Below the pieces are notes generated by a model. That model searched no databases. It was not told the DNA's origin and saw only the letters and a program-made list of their open reading frames with translations. Below are positions 1 through 8,332 of a stretch of DNA of 64,000 nt, in pieces (positions within the stretch are counted from its first letter, which is position 1; each line of letters opens with the position of its first letter). The stretch lies in the NCBI GenBank assembly GCA_966211525.1, contig CBIHOZ010000005.1, forward strand, positions 22,941-86,940, written 5' to 3'. The translations under genes and the position numbers were made by a program. The stretch is from Ohtaekwangia sp966211525 (GTDB taxonomy: Bacteria > Bacteroidota > Bacteroidia > Cytophagales > Cyclobacteriaceae).

Positions 1-146
1 TTGGGTATATAGTCCAGCTTGGCGGCATATTCAAAAACGCGGGCTTTGGTTTCAGTGCTTATCTCATGACTATCGCGTAAAGCTTTTGATACTGTTGAAA
101 CAGCCAGATTCAGGTCCTTCGCAATTTTCTTTATCGTTACACTCAT
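1..146 (-). CDS. LacI-family transcriptional regulator, N-terminal part only
   Basis: Reading the minus strand from an ATG at 146-144 gives the typical LacI DNA-binding head: residues roughly 2-20 start with V-T-I-K-K-I-A, followed by the recognition helix V-S-T-V-S-K-A-L at about 16-23. The gene runs off the left edge, so the sugar-binding domain is not seen. It is divergent from the inositol oxygenase gene at 315, and a LacI-type palindrome lies between them, so it probably controls that gene in response to myo-inositol or a related sugar (inference). It was identified by direct translation of the edge fragment. Confidence 0.93.
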   Translation of the reverse strand, partial: MSVTIKKIAKDLNLAVSTVSKALRDSHEISTETKARVFEYAAKLDYIP

Positions 147-187
147 GTACCGTTGGGCTTTGTTAAATAACGCAAAATCAATCTATA

Positions 188-205
188 TACGAAAACGGTT
201 TCGTA
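188..205. promoter_or_regulatory. Candidate LacI-family operator
   Basis: An 18-bp near-perfect palindrome, TACGAAAACGGTTTCGTA, with a central CG, the usual form of LacI/GalR-type sites. Sixteen of 18 positions are symmetric. It lies 42 bp upstream of the divergent LacI gene start and 110 bp upstream of the inositol oxygenase start. Confidence 0.75.
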
Positions 206-314
206 AATAAGCCGGTACAAATCGTTGATTGAGCAGATATAATTCACCAAGTTCGATATGTGTATTCCAGCGAGTACATCTTTTTCGCTTTCCAAAATTT
301 AAACATATCAATTT

Positions 315-1187
315 ATGAAACCTCAAATTGAAAGTAATCCGTTGACAAATCTGGATGAATGGGAAGATGATTTGTTACGCAGGTATCCAGATCCTGAAGC
401 TATAGCTGATCAGAAATCAGTGGAAGAGTACAGGAACTATGAGACTCCGCAACGGGATACTGTTCGTGAATTTTACAGACTGAATCATACGTATCAGACT
501 TATGATTTTGTTATGCAGAAGCGTGAGAACTATTTGCGCTTTGATAAAAAAGAAATGTCGATATGGCCTGCATTTGATTTTTTGAATCAACTCGTAGATG
601 ATTCAGACCCGGATACAGACCTCGACCAGATGCAACACTTGCTGCAAACTTCAGAAGCGATCCGCAGAGACGGACACCCTGACTGGATGGTGTTAACGGG
701 ACTGGTTCACGACATGGGTAAAGTTCTCTGTTTGTTTGGCGAACCACAATGGGCTGTCGTTGGTGATACATTCCCGGTAGGCTGTGCTCACTCTGACAAG
801 ATTGTGTTCCCGGAGTTCTTTGATGCAAACCCGGATCATCACAACGAAAAGTATAATACGAAGTATGGTATATATGAACCAAACTGTGGCCTGCGCAATG
901 TACACATGTCGTGGGGCCACGATGAATATGTATACCAGATGATGAAAGATTATTTGCCGGAGTCTGCGCTCTATATGCTGCGCTACCACTCTTTCTATGC
1001 ACAACACCGTGAACACGCTTACGATCACTTAATGGATGATCATGATCACAAGATGTTCAAATGGGTAGATCTTTTCAATCCATACGATTTATACTCCAAG
1101 AATCCAACGCCTCCGAATTGGACCGAGCTGCGTCCGTATTACGAAGACCTGGTTGCTAAATATTTACCAGCCACACTTAAATTCTAG
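315..1187 (+). CDS. myo-Inositol oxygenase (MIOX)
   Basis: A di-iron enzyme that cleaves myo-inositol with O2 to D-glucuronate, the first step of the oxygenase route of inositol use (EC 1.13.99.1). The 290 residues match the family's usual length. The metal ligands of the animal enzyme can be placed: His108 (after Q-M-Q), His132-Asp133 in the G-L-V-H-D-M-G-K motif, His202 in W-G-H-D-E-Y, His225 in R-Y-H-S-F-Y and Asp258 in F-N-P-Y-D-L-Y. Cytoplasmic, no signal peptide. It is divergent from a LacI regulator, and an operator-like palindrome lies in the shared upstream region, which fits sugar-inducible control. No other inositol genes are visible at this edge. Confidence 0.95.
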   Translation: MKPQIESNPLTNLDEWEDDLLRRYPDPEAIADQKSVEEYRNYETPQRDTVREFYRLNHTYQTYDFVMQKRENYLRFDKKEMSIWPAFDFLNQLVDDSDPDTDLDQMQHLLQTSEAIRRDGHPDWMVLTGLVHDMGKVLCLFGEPQWAVVGDTFPVGCAHSDKIVFPEFFDANPDHHNEKYNTKYGIYEPNCGLRNVHMSWGHDEYVYQMMKDYLPESALYMLRYHSFYAQHREHAYDHLMDDHDHKMFKWVDLFNPYDLYSKNPTPPNWTELRPYYEDLVAKYLPATLKF

Positions 1188-1261
1188 TGTGACTATATAT
1201 ACTTTCCATGGCACTGGAATGTACCGATCCACCTGTGGCTTGCAGGTGGATCTCATAAAAT

Positions 1262-1315
1262 AAAAAATCCTGCGCGACCTTCCATGTTTCTGAAAAAGTC
1301 GTTGCAGGATTTTTT
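1262..1315. terminator. Bidirectional intrinsic terminator
   Basis: The arms AAAAAATCCTGC (1262-1273) and GCAGGATTTTTT (1304-1315) pair perfectly and the helix continues inward as GCGAC/GTCGT. A-tract and T-tract flank it, so it can stop transcription from the inositol oxygenase gene and from the convergent kinase gene. Confidence 0.85.
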
Positions 1316-1337
1316 ATTATCTATACTATAGCTATAC

Positions 1338-3272
1338 TTACGCCACTTCGAGACGATCGCGCGGAATGGTAAACATGAAGGAGCTTCCTTTACCCGGCTC
1401 GCTTTCAAACCAGATCACTCCTCCGTTTTTCTCCACCAGTTCTTTACACAGCGGCAAGCCCAGCCCGGTGCCCTTCTCGTTGGATGTACCCGGTGTTGTA
1501 AAACCGGTAACACCATCAAAAAGCTTCGATTGTTTTTCTGCTGGTATACCGGTGCCGGTATCCTGCACGGTAATTTTTACAAATTTCTCCTGGTCTACTA
1601 CGGAAAGCGAAAGACGATCGCCTGCGCGTGAAAACTTGATGGCGTTGTTCATCAGGTTGCGTATCACGATATCGACTGTAGCTTTATCGGCAAATGCAAT
1701 GGCCGGTGTCACTACCTGTGCCGATATATGTACCCGCTTCGTATCGGCATGTCCTTTTGCAAGGCGCACGTTTTCCTCCACTACTTTTTGCAGATCGAAA
1801 TGTTCGGCATTCAGCACGGTGCCATCCATCTGGCTCTTCGCCCAATGCAACATGTTCTCCACAAGTTGTACGGTTACGTTCAGCTTCTCACTCATGAGCT
1901 TGCTCATCTGCTGTATATCTGCCGTGGTGAGTGTACCATCGCCAATCAGCTCTACCATACTTTGCAGGGAGTTCAACGGACTTCTGAAATCATGACTGAT
2001 GATAGAGAGTAATTTATTCTTAATCGTATTGAGCCTTTCGAGGTGCGCATTCTGTTCATCGATCTTTTCCTTCTGCGCTATGATGGCAGCATTGCGTTCC
2101 TTCAGCAATACATTGAATTTTTTCCAGCGCTTGTTGGAGATAACCAGGTACGTTATGATCAGTACCAGCGCGGTAAGCCCTGCTATATAGGTCTTCTTCC
2201 TGAAGTTTCCGCGAACAATTTCTTTCTGCTGAAGAGCTTTATCTTTTTCAAGCATTTCAATTTCATGCTGCTTTCGCTGCAGGTCGTACTCCGCCTGAAG
2301 ATTGTTGGCTTCGCGCTCTTTTTCGATGCTGAACATTTCCTCCTTCAAAGCAATCTCTTTGTCGCGGTAGAGCAATGACCTTTGAAAATCTTTTTTGCGC
2401 TCATATGCTTTGTACAGCAGGTGGTATGCTTCCAGCAGAATTTCCTTATTACCCGCTGTTGTCAGATTTCCTATACTCTTTTCAGCGTATGCTATTGCTT
2501 TACCATATTGCTCTTGTTCGAAATATATATCTGCCAGTAAATTATAGCTATACGAAACGCCCTCTACATCATGAATGCGTTCTGAAATGGCCTGCGACTC
2601 GTGCAGATACTCAAGAGCCTTCGCATTGTGTCCGGTCTTATGCAGCGACTCGCCCATATTGTAGAGTACTATCGCTGTGCACGCAGTATCTTTAACTTCA
2701 CGACTTATTTCCAGGGCTTTGTAGTTATTCTCCATCGCCAGGTCATACTGCTTGTTCTTCGAATACATGTCTGCCAGGTTGATCAATGTACTGAGCATGG
2801 AAGCGTGGCCATAGTCTCCAAATATATTCAGCGCCTTTTCAAAGTATTCAATAGCCTTCGCATAGTTGCCCATTGAAGAATATACTATACCAATATTATT
2901 ATAGTTGTTGCCGGTAAGACCTCTTAATTTAAGTTCTTCGCTAATCGTGAGTGCTTCGAGGTGGCAGCGCAGTGCTTCCGGAAATTTACCTTTAGCCACC
3001 AGGGCAACACCTTTTGTAAGATAGCTTAGTGCAATGCCTTTTTTGAAATCGTGTTTGCGGGCGAGTTCCATCGCCTGATCGGCCATGAGTATAGCACTGT
3101 CGGGATTGCGATACCAATAGAATTTGGACAAGGAATAATACACGTTAACCTTGATGGTGTCGTTAACCGAACTTTTCAGTTCTTCGTTTAGCAGGGCGAT
3201 TTCGCCCGATTGCGCGTAGCAAAAGGGTACACTCAAAAACAAGCACAATAATGTAATGAGCAGTCGCTGCAT
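1338..3272 (-). CDS. TPR-containing membrane sensor histidine kinase
   Basis: A long sensor kinase of the Bacteroidota TPR type. I choose the ATG at 3272 because it starts directly with a signal peptide (M-Q-R-L-L-I-T-L then A-Q); an upstream ATG at 3329 would add 19 polar residues. After the signal come about six tetratricopeptide repeats (periplasmic), a coiled coil, one membrane span near residue 370, a second coiled coil, then the HisKA domain with I-S-H-D-F-R-S-P-L and a HATPase domain with G-T-G-I-P and G-L-G-L-P-L ATP-lid motifs. No response regulator is next to it. The gene at 8315 has the same layout and is a paralogue. The ligand is unknown. Confidence 0.88.
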   Translation of the reverse strand: MQRLLITLLCLFLSVPFCYAQSGEIALLNEELKSSVNDTIKVNVYYSLSKFYWYRNPDSAILMADQAMELARKHDFKKGIALSYLTKGVALVAKGKFPEALRCHLEALTISEELKLRGLTGNNYNNIGIVYSSMGNYAKAIEYFEKALNIFGDYGHASMLSTLINLADMYSKNKQYDLAMENNYKALEISREVKDTACTAIVLYNMGESLHKTGHNAKALEYLHESQAISERIHDVEGVSYSYNLLADIYFEQEQYGKAIAYAEKSIGNLTTAGNKEILLEAYHLLYKAYERKKDFQRSLLYRDKEIALKEEMFSIEKEREANNLQAEYDLQRKQHEIEMLEKDKALQQKEIVRGNFRKKTYIAGLTALVLIITYLVISNKRWKKFNVLLKERNAAIIAQKEKIDEQNAHLERLNTIKNKLLSIISHDFRSPLNSLQSMVELIGDGTLTTADIQQMSKLMSEKLNVTVQLVENMLHWAKSQMDGTVLNAEHFDLQKVVEENVRLAKGHADTKRVHISAQVVTPAIAFADKATVDIVIRNLMNNAIKFSRAGDRLSLSVVDQEKFVKITVQDTGTGIPAEKQSKLFDGVTGFTTPGTSNEKGTGLGLPLCKELVEKNGGVIWFESEPGKGSSFMFTIPRDRLEVA

Positions 3273-4105
3273 GCGTTTGGTTCCGTGTAAGTTACAATCG
3301 AATGTAAACTTATATACATCAGCGCGCATTCAACAGGGGATTTATAGTTTTTCATTACATCCAACATCAATGCTGCGTATTTTTCAAAAAGTGGCATACA
3401 CGCAGGCATAGCCCATCATGGATTACGTTTCGCTGGTACTTATCGCGGCAAACACGCCTTTGGTCGCGGTAAATCCGGAGTTTTCTGTTACAGGAGATTT
3501 GGTATAGACATTCGCTGCCGGTCAACGAAGGCTTATGTTAAACCATTGATGCAGCGATTATGTGGATTTATATATGATCGCAGACAAAGATATTACATCT
3601 TCATCCCGCATTCCGTTAACTGTGAATGTGACGCTTCATCTTTCCTTTTTCATTTGTCATCGCTATACAACACTACGTTTAATGCTCACCAAAGAGCATA
3701 TACTTCAGACCCAATACCGATTGTGCTCGACAGGCAACATCTAAATCTCTTGGCTATATACGGATAGCTTCATCTCCATTCTTACAAAAAATCACCAGCT
3801 ATACTTGTCCAGTCAACAAACATTATAAAAGCAAATAGCCGGTATATAGATTCACATATTCCCATTCGGCATCAATTACTGGTACAGCTATACGCACAAT
3901 CATTTCTCATAGGTATACATGTGATTTGAACAGAGAATGCGTGCTTACAAACGAGGCTTGCTACTGTACGCTGCGTACACTTTTGTGTCATTTCCGCACA
4001 TAGCAAATCTTACCTTTTATTTTATCAACTTGTGTCCTGATCTTTGCGTTAGTAACCCGAAAGGAATGTTACTTTCGTGTAAGACATATTGCCCTCTACA
4101 ATTTG
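3273..4105. other. Long intergenic region, no gene recognised
   Basis: About 830 bp between two divergent sensor kinases. Short open frames here have no recognisable sequence features, and I see no repeat array or tRNA. A small hairpin (AGTAAC/GTTACT around 4051-4075, inner CCGAAAGG) lies about 40 bp before the plus-strand kinase and may be part of its leader. Probably holds promoters for both kinases. Confidence 0.5.
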
Positions 4106-5461
4106 ATGCTTATGGATTTTAACTGGCGATCACCAGTAGTACCACGGGTAGCTGCATTGGCTGCTTCTATTTTTTTATTCTGCTTCTTCGCCTTTTCAAA
4201 AGGCGACTGGATTTATGCGCTGATCTTTTTGGCACTGAGTGCATACCAGATCAAACTTCTTATAACGTATCTCGATCGCTCGCACGAAAACATAGCATCC
4301 TTTCTCGACTCGGTAAAGTTTGATGATCTCTCGTACTCGTTTAAAACGGAGAGCGATGATCCTGCCGTAAAGCGTCTGCACCAGGAGCTGAACAATGCGC
4401 TGCTCAAATTACGCAGTGCCCGCAGTGAGAAGGACTCCGAATTTCTTTTCTTCAAAAACATTGTAATGCATGTTGGGATCGGACTCATGGTCTTCAAAGA
4501 AGATGGCACCGTGGAGATCTTCAACAGTGCAGCAAGGAAACTCTTAAAGACAAATCGCATTGACAACATCAGCGACCTGAAAGACGTGAGCGATACACTG
4601 GTAAATGTATTCACGAAATTAAAGACGGGTGGTCGTGAACTGGTGAGACTTAAAATCGGTGAGGAGATTGTTCAACTTTCTATTTACGCCATCGAACTTA
4701 CCCTACGCGGTGAGAATGTGAAACTCATTTCGGTTCAAAACATCCAGAACGAACTTGAAGAGAAAGAGATGGAAGCGTGGCAAAACCTGGTACGCGTACT
4801 TACGCACGAGATCATGAACTCTGTAACGCCTATCTCTTCATTAGCCGGTATTGTTGAAGAGGAGTTGAAGCCGCATATACAGGAAGACAATGGTATGCCG
4901 CTGAGTAAAGATCAACTGAGTGACATTCATCTTTCATTACAAACCATTAGCAAGCGAAGCGAAGGACTTATACATTTCGTCAAAGAGTTCAGAAGTCTCA
5001 CCGCGATACCGAAGCCGCGCCCGGTACAAATTGATGTGCGACCATTGCTGGAAGAACTTACCATGCTGCACCGGAAAGATGTGAGCGAAAAAAATATACA
5101 ACTTTCTATTTCAGTATACCCTGAAGACCTGACTATATCTGCTGACAAGAATATGATCGAGCAGGTAATTATCAACCTGTTTAAAAATGCAATTCAGGCT
5201 TTTGAAGATCAGGATCCGAAGATCATCGAGCTGCGCGCATACCTGAATGACAAGTCGCGACCGGTTATTGCTGTAAAAGACAACGGTACGGGTATTGACC
5301 AGGAAGCCATCGAAAAGATATTTATCCCCTTCTTCACTACGAAGAAGACCGGGTCTGGTATAGGCCTGAGCTTGTCGCGACAGATCATGCGTCAGCACCA
5401 GGGTACACTTTCGGTGAAGTCAACCATGGGCAAAGGAACTGAATTCTTTATGCGGTTTTGA
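4106..5461 (+). CDS. NtrY-like sensor histidine kinase
   Basis: A sensor kinase of about 450 residues. Two membrane segments lie at the N terminus (about residues 10-50), followed by a linker, a PAS-like domain (about 120-210), a HisKA helix with L-T-H-E-I-M-N-S-V-T-P-I (His at about 235) and a HATPase with N-L-F-K-N-A-I-Q-A, D-N-G-T-G-I and G-S-G-I-G-L-S-L-S motifs. The H-E-I-M-N form is typical of the NtrY/NtrB-like group in Bacteroidota. ATG at 4106 or 4112 and TTG at 4103 are all possible; 4106 is used. Its response regulator is not adjacent, so its target is unknown. Confidence 0.87.
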   Translation: MLMDFNWRSPVVPRVAALAASIFLFCFFAFSKGDWIYALIFLALSAYQIKLLITYLDRSHENIASFLDSVKFDDLSYSFKTESDDPAVKRLHQELNNALLKLRSARSEKDSEFLFFKNIVMHVGIGLMVFKEDGTVEIFNSAARKLLKTNRIDNISDLKDVSDTLVNVFTKLKTGGRELVRLKIGEEIVQLSIYAIELTLRGENVKLISVQNIQNELEEKEMEAWQNLVRVLTHEIMNSVTPISSLAGIVEEELKPHIQEDNGMPLSKDQLSDIHLSLQTISKRSEGLIHFVKEFRSLTAIPKPRPVQIDVRPLLEELTMLHRKDVSEKNIQLSISVYPEDLTISADKNMIEQVIINLFKNAIQAFEDQDPKIIELRAYLNDKSRPVIAVKDNGTGIDQEAIEKIFIPFFTTKKTGSGIGLSLSRQIMRQHQGTLSVKSTMGKGTEFFMRF

Positions 5462-5566
5462 TCTGCGCGGGTGTTAAACATTTGACTTTAGATAATCCCA
5501 TTTAGCTGATTACGAATCGCTTGAATCGATCTGTATCGGGATTTTAGAAATTTGAAACGGATTTAA

Positions 5567-5574
5567 TACATTTG
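5567..5574 (+). promoter_or_regulatory. -7 promoter element (TAnnTTTG)
   Basis: TACATTTG matches the Bacteroidota primary-sigma -7 consensus and sits 24 bp before the acyl carrier protein ATG, consistent with a short leader. Confidence 0.6.
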
Positions 5575-5598
5575 CCCCGATCCATACAACATCACGCT

Positions 5599-5844
5599 AT
5601 GCAAGACATTCCGGAGAAAGTCACCAAAATTCTAACAGAAAAACTCGGCATCGCTGCATCTGAAATTACCCCTGAAGCCAATTTTGTAAAAGACCTTGGA
5701 ATAGACTCCCTCGACTACGCTGAAATCGTGATGGAATTCGAGCAGACTTTTGACATCCGTATACCGGATGATGATGCTGAAAAACTCCAGACTTATGGAC
5801 AAGCGGTAAGCTATATCCAGGACAAGGTAAGCAAGAAGAAGTAA
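5599..5844 (+). CDS. acpP: Acyl carrier protein
   Basis: An 81-residue acidic protein that carries growing fatty acyl chains on phosphopantetheine. The attachment motif G-I-D-S-L-D-Y is seen with the modified serine at residue 37, in the standard place. Length and sequence fit a stand-alone ACP. ATG 5599 is preferred over a TTG at 5572 because it gives the normal ACP N terminus and lies directly behind a TAnnTTTG promoter. The usual neighbours fabF and rnc are absent, so this may be a second, specialised ACP; the sequence does not decide this. Confidence 0.9.
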   Translation: MQDIPEKVTKILTEKLGIAASEITPEANFVKDLGIDSLDYAEIVMEFEQTFDIRIPDDDAEKLQTYGQAVSYIQDKVSKKK

Positions 5845-5845
5845 T

Positions 5846-6193
5846 TCAATTCTTCTCCGACTCAAAGTAACAACACAAACGTACTACCGTTTTGGCCACT
5901 GCCTGTGTAAGTGGTTGTAGTATAGTATTGTCTGCCAGGTTTACCAGTTGCCAGGCAACGGGGTTGCCATCCCACGCGATTACAAATTTACTGGTGCCGA
6001 TCAGCACAACGTCCATCTCATATAGTTCATCACCGGCTTTATCATGCATACCGGTAAATGGGAGGAGTATATGATCTTTTTTATACAGCGCTCCTTTTAC
6101 ACAATCAATGCTATCGGGTCGCATCAGCAACCTGGTTTCAGTATTCCAGGCTTTGAACAGTAACTTTCGCTGCGAGAGGAAATGCATGTCCAT
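5846..6193 (-). CDS. YopX-like domain protein
   Basis: A 115-residue protein resembling the YopX family, which is mostly found in phages: an N-terminal L-L-F-K-A-W-N segment, then L-P-F-T-G-M-H-D-K-A-G-D-E-L-Y-E-M-D-V-V and F-V-I-A-W-D-G. The family's biochemical role is unknown. It stands alone, convergent with acpP (1 bp gap) and divergent from the lipid kinase with only 21 bp between start codons, so the promoters must overlap. No other phage genes are nearby. Confidence 0.6.
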   Translation of the reverse strand: MDMHFLSQRKLLFKAWNTETRLLMRPDSIDCVKGALYKKDHILLPFTGMHDKAGDELYEMDVVLIGTSKFVIAWDGNPVAWQLVNLADNTILQPLTQAVAKTVVRLCCYFESEKN

Positions 6194-6214
6194 AAAAATT
6201 AGTAATGTTGAGGC

Positions 6215-7126
6215 GTGAACAACGAAGGTAAGAAGGTATTATTCATAGTCAACAAGTATGCAGGTACGGGCTACCAGCCGCAGGTTGAAGGACGCATTGT
6301 AGAAGCGTGTGTAAAAAATAACGCGGAGTGTACCGTTGAATTTACGCAGGCTCCCGGTCATGCAGTAGAGCTTGCCGAAGGAGCAAAACAGCAGGGCTTT
6401 GATTTTGTTGTTGCCGTAGGTGGCGATGGCACGATTAACGAAGTAGCACGCGGTGCACTAAAAGCATCTATACCCATGGGTATTATACCGCGCGGTTCGG
6501 GCAATGGACTCTCGCGTCATCTTGGTATTCCGCTTACAGTTGGTCCGGCTGCCGAGTCTTTATTTCAGAGTACGGTGTTGAACATGGATACCTTTACGGT
6601 GAATGGCAAACTATCACTGAATGTATCGGGGATTGGTTTTGACGGACACATCGCCAACCTGTTTGGCGGTAAAACGAAACGCGGACTGGCCGGGTATGTA
6701 AAGCTTACGGTGGAAGAGTTCTTCGCATTTCAGGAGTTTGATATGGAAGTATCGATCGATGGTATAACATTTCCGAGTCGCGCATTTATAGTGGCCATCG
6801 CCAACTCATCGCAGTATGGTAACAATGCACGCATTGCTCCTGCTGCTTCGGTGTGCGACCAGCTATTGCATGTTACGCTTGTAAAAAAGGTACCGGTATA
6901 CCGCGTTGATTTTGTATATAATATGTTTACCGGTGGTCTTAGCAACGCATCTTCTTTCTGCGATATGCGGGCTGCTAAATCTATAGCGATCCGAACATCG
7001 AAGCCTATAGCCTTTCACGTGGATGGTGAACCGGGTGGTCATCATACCGAGTTTGAAATTTCATTGATGCCTGCCGCTCTTCAGGTTTTAGTGCCGACAA
7101 AAGCGCTTCAAAAAGGAACGCTGTAA
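6215..7126 (+). CDS. Diacylglycerol kinase-like lipid kinase (YegS/BmrU family)
   Basis: Cytoplasmic kinase that probably phosphorylates a diacylglycerol or related lipid alcohol. The catalytic N-domain has V-N-K-Y-A-G-T-G near residue 12, the nucleotide-binding G-G-D-G-T-I-N-E-V at 69-77 and P-R-G-S-G-N-G-L at 92-99. A C-terminal beta domain ends with F-H-V-D-G-E-P. Length (303 residues) is normal. The start is a GTG at 6215; an in-frame stop lies two codons upstream, so no longer start is possible. Substrate cannot be told from sequence. Confidence 0.9.
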   Translation: MNNEGKKVLFIVNKYAGTGYQPQVEGRIVEACVKNNAECTVEFTQAPGHAVELAEGAKQQGFDFVVAVGGDGTINEVARGALKASIPMGIIPRGSGNGLSRHLGIPLTVGPAAESLFQSTVLNMDTFTVNGKLSLNVSGIGFDGHIANLFGGKTKRGLAGYVKLTVEEFFAFQEFDMEVSIDGITFPSRAFIVAIANSSQYGNNARIAPAASVCDQLLHVTLVKKVPVYRVDFVYNMFTGGLSNASSFCDMRAAKSIAIRTSKPIAFHVDGEPGGHHTEFEISLMPAALQVLVPTKALQKGTL

Positions 7127-7198
7127 ATACCGTGGGCAGGGTGACATCGCTGCTGCGATACAATCGTTTAATTACTATATAATTAACCTTACAACCCC

Positions 7199-8332
7199 AT
7201 GAAAAAAATTCTAACTGTAGTGATGTGCCTGGCAGCAGGCGTAAGCGCGTTGGCGCAAAGTATATCCATACCACCCAGTGGCGACAACCAGAAATCAAGC
7301 GTTACACAATGGATCGGTCCGGTGGCTGTAACCATTCAGTATAGCAGTCCCAACGTACATGGTCCGAATGGTGAAGATCGTAAAGGCCACATCTGGGGCG
7401 AGCTTGTACATTATGGATTTATAGACCAGGGCTATGGCACATCGAAGGCTGCACCGTGGCGCGCGGGTGCCAACGAAAATACTACGATCACTTTTTCGCA
7501 CGATGTAAAGATTGGTGGTGAAAGTATAAAAGCCGGCACCTACGGACTTTTTCTCGATGTTGAAAAAGAAGGTAACTGGAACTGGATCTTCTCTACCAAC
7601 TCAGCGCGCTGGGGAAGTTATTACTACGATCCGAAAGAAGATGCACTGCGTGTAAAGACAACTCCGCAGGATGCCGAATATACCGAGTACTTAACCTATA
7701 GCTTTACCGATCGTGAAGCAGCCAGCGCAGTGGCGTACCTGCAATGGGAGAACAAACGTATACCTTTCAAGATTGAAGTACCGAATGTAAATGAACTATA
7801 TCTGTCGCAGATACGCGGAGAGCTGATGGGCAATCGCATGGGCTTTGACTATCAACCATGGATGGATGCTGCACAGTTTTGCGCTCGTAACAAGATTAAC
7901 CTTGAAGAAGCATTAACGTGGGCCGATAATGCGATCAGCGGTCAGTTTATAGGACGCGAAGATTTTGCTTCGCTGCAAACCAAAGCGCAAGTACTATACG
8001 CCATGAATCGCGATAGCGAAGCCGATGCTGTTATGGGTAAAGCTATCAAACACCCGACTGCGAATGTTACGGAAGTACATCAGTATGGAAGAGCACTGCT
8101 CGCTGCGGGTAAAAATGATAAGGCTATGGAAGTATTCAAGACTAACCGCCAGCTTCACCCTGACGATAAATTTACTACGTATGTAGGTCTTGCACGTGGC
8201 TACTCAGCAACAGGTGATAAGAAGAACGCCATCAAGAACTGGGAGATGGCCATCAAAAATATACCGGAAAATCAGAAAGCATTTTTACCGCAGTACGAAG
8301 CGGAAGTGAAGAAGTTAAAAGGAGGAGCTTAG
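7199..8332 (+). CDS. Secreted DUF2911 protein with C-terminal TPR-like helices
   Basis: A 377-residue exported protein. A signal peptide ends at about residue 20 (S-A-L-A-Q). Residues about 25-170 match the DUF2911 family (I-Q-Y-S-S-P-N-V-H-G, W-R-A-G-A-N-E-N-T, K-A-G-T-Y-G-L-F), a beta-rich domain common in Bacteroidota and of unknown function. The C-terminal 170 residues look like helical TPR repeats (A-E-V-H... A-L-L-A-A-G-K-N-D-K-A). It ends 18 bp inside the convergent kinase gene, an overlap of coding ends. Confidence 0.85.
   Translation: MKKILTVVMCLAAGVSALAQSISIPPSGDNQKSSVTQWIGPVAVTIQYSSPNVHGPNGEDRKGHIWGELVHYGFIDQGYGTSKAAPWRAGANENTTITFSHDVKIGGESIKAGTYGLFLDVEKEGNWNWIFSTNSARWGSYYYDPKEDALRVKTTPQDAEYTEYLTYSFTDREAASAVAYLQWENKRIPFKIEVPNVNELYLSQIRGELMGNRMGFDYQPWMDAAQFCARNKINLEEALTWADNAISGQFIGREDFASLQTKAQVLYAMNRDSEADAVMGKAIKHPTANVTEVHQYGRALLAAGKNDKAMEVFKTNRQLHPDDKFTTYVGLARGYSATGDKKNAIKNWEMAIKNIPENQKAFLPQYEAEVKKLKGGA

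Noticed and set aside
511..1028. Long minus-strand frames opposite the inositol oxygenase
   Set aside because: They are antisense shadows of a clearly coding gene and have no domain.
3546..4122. Several short plus-strand frames in the gap between two kinases
   Set aside because: No family motif, poor protein-like composition, overlapping each other, and no clear promoter.
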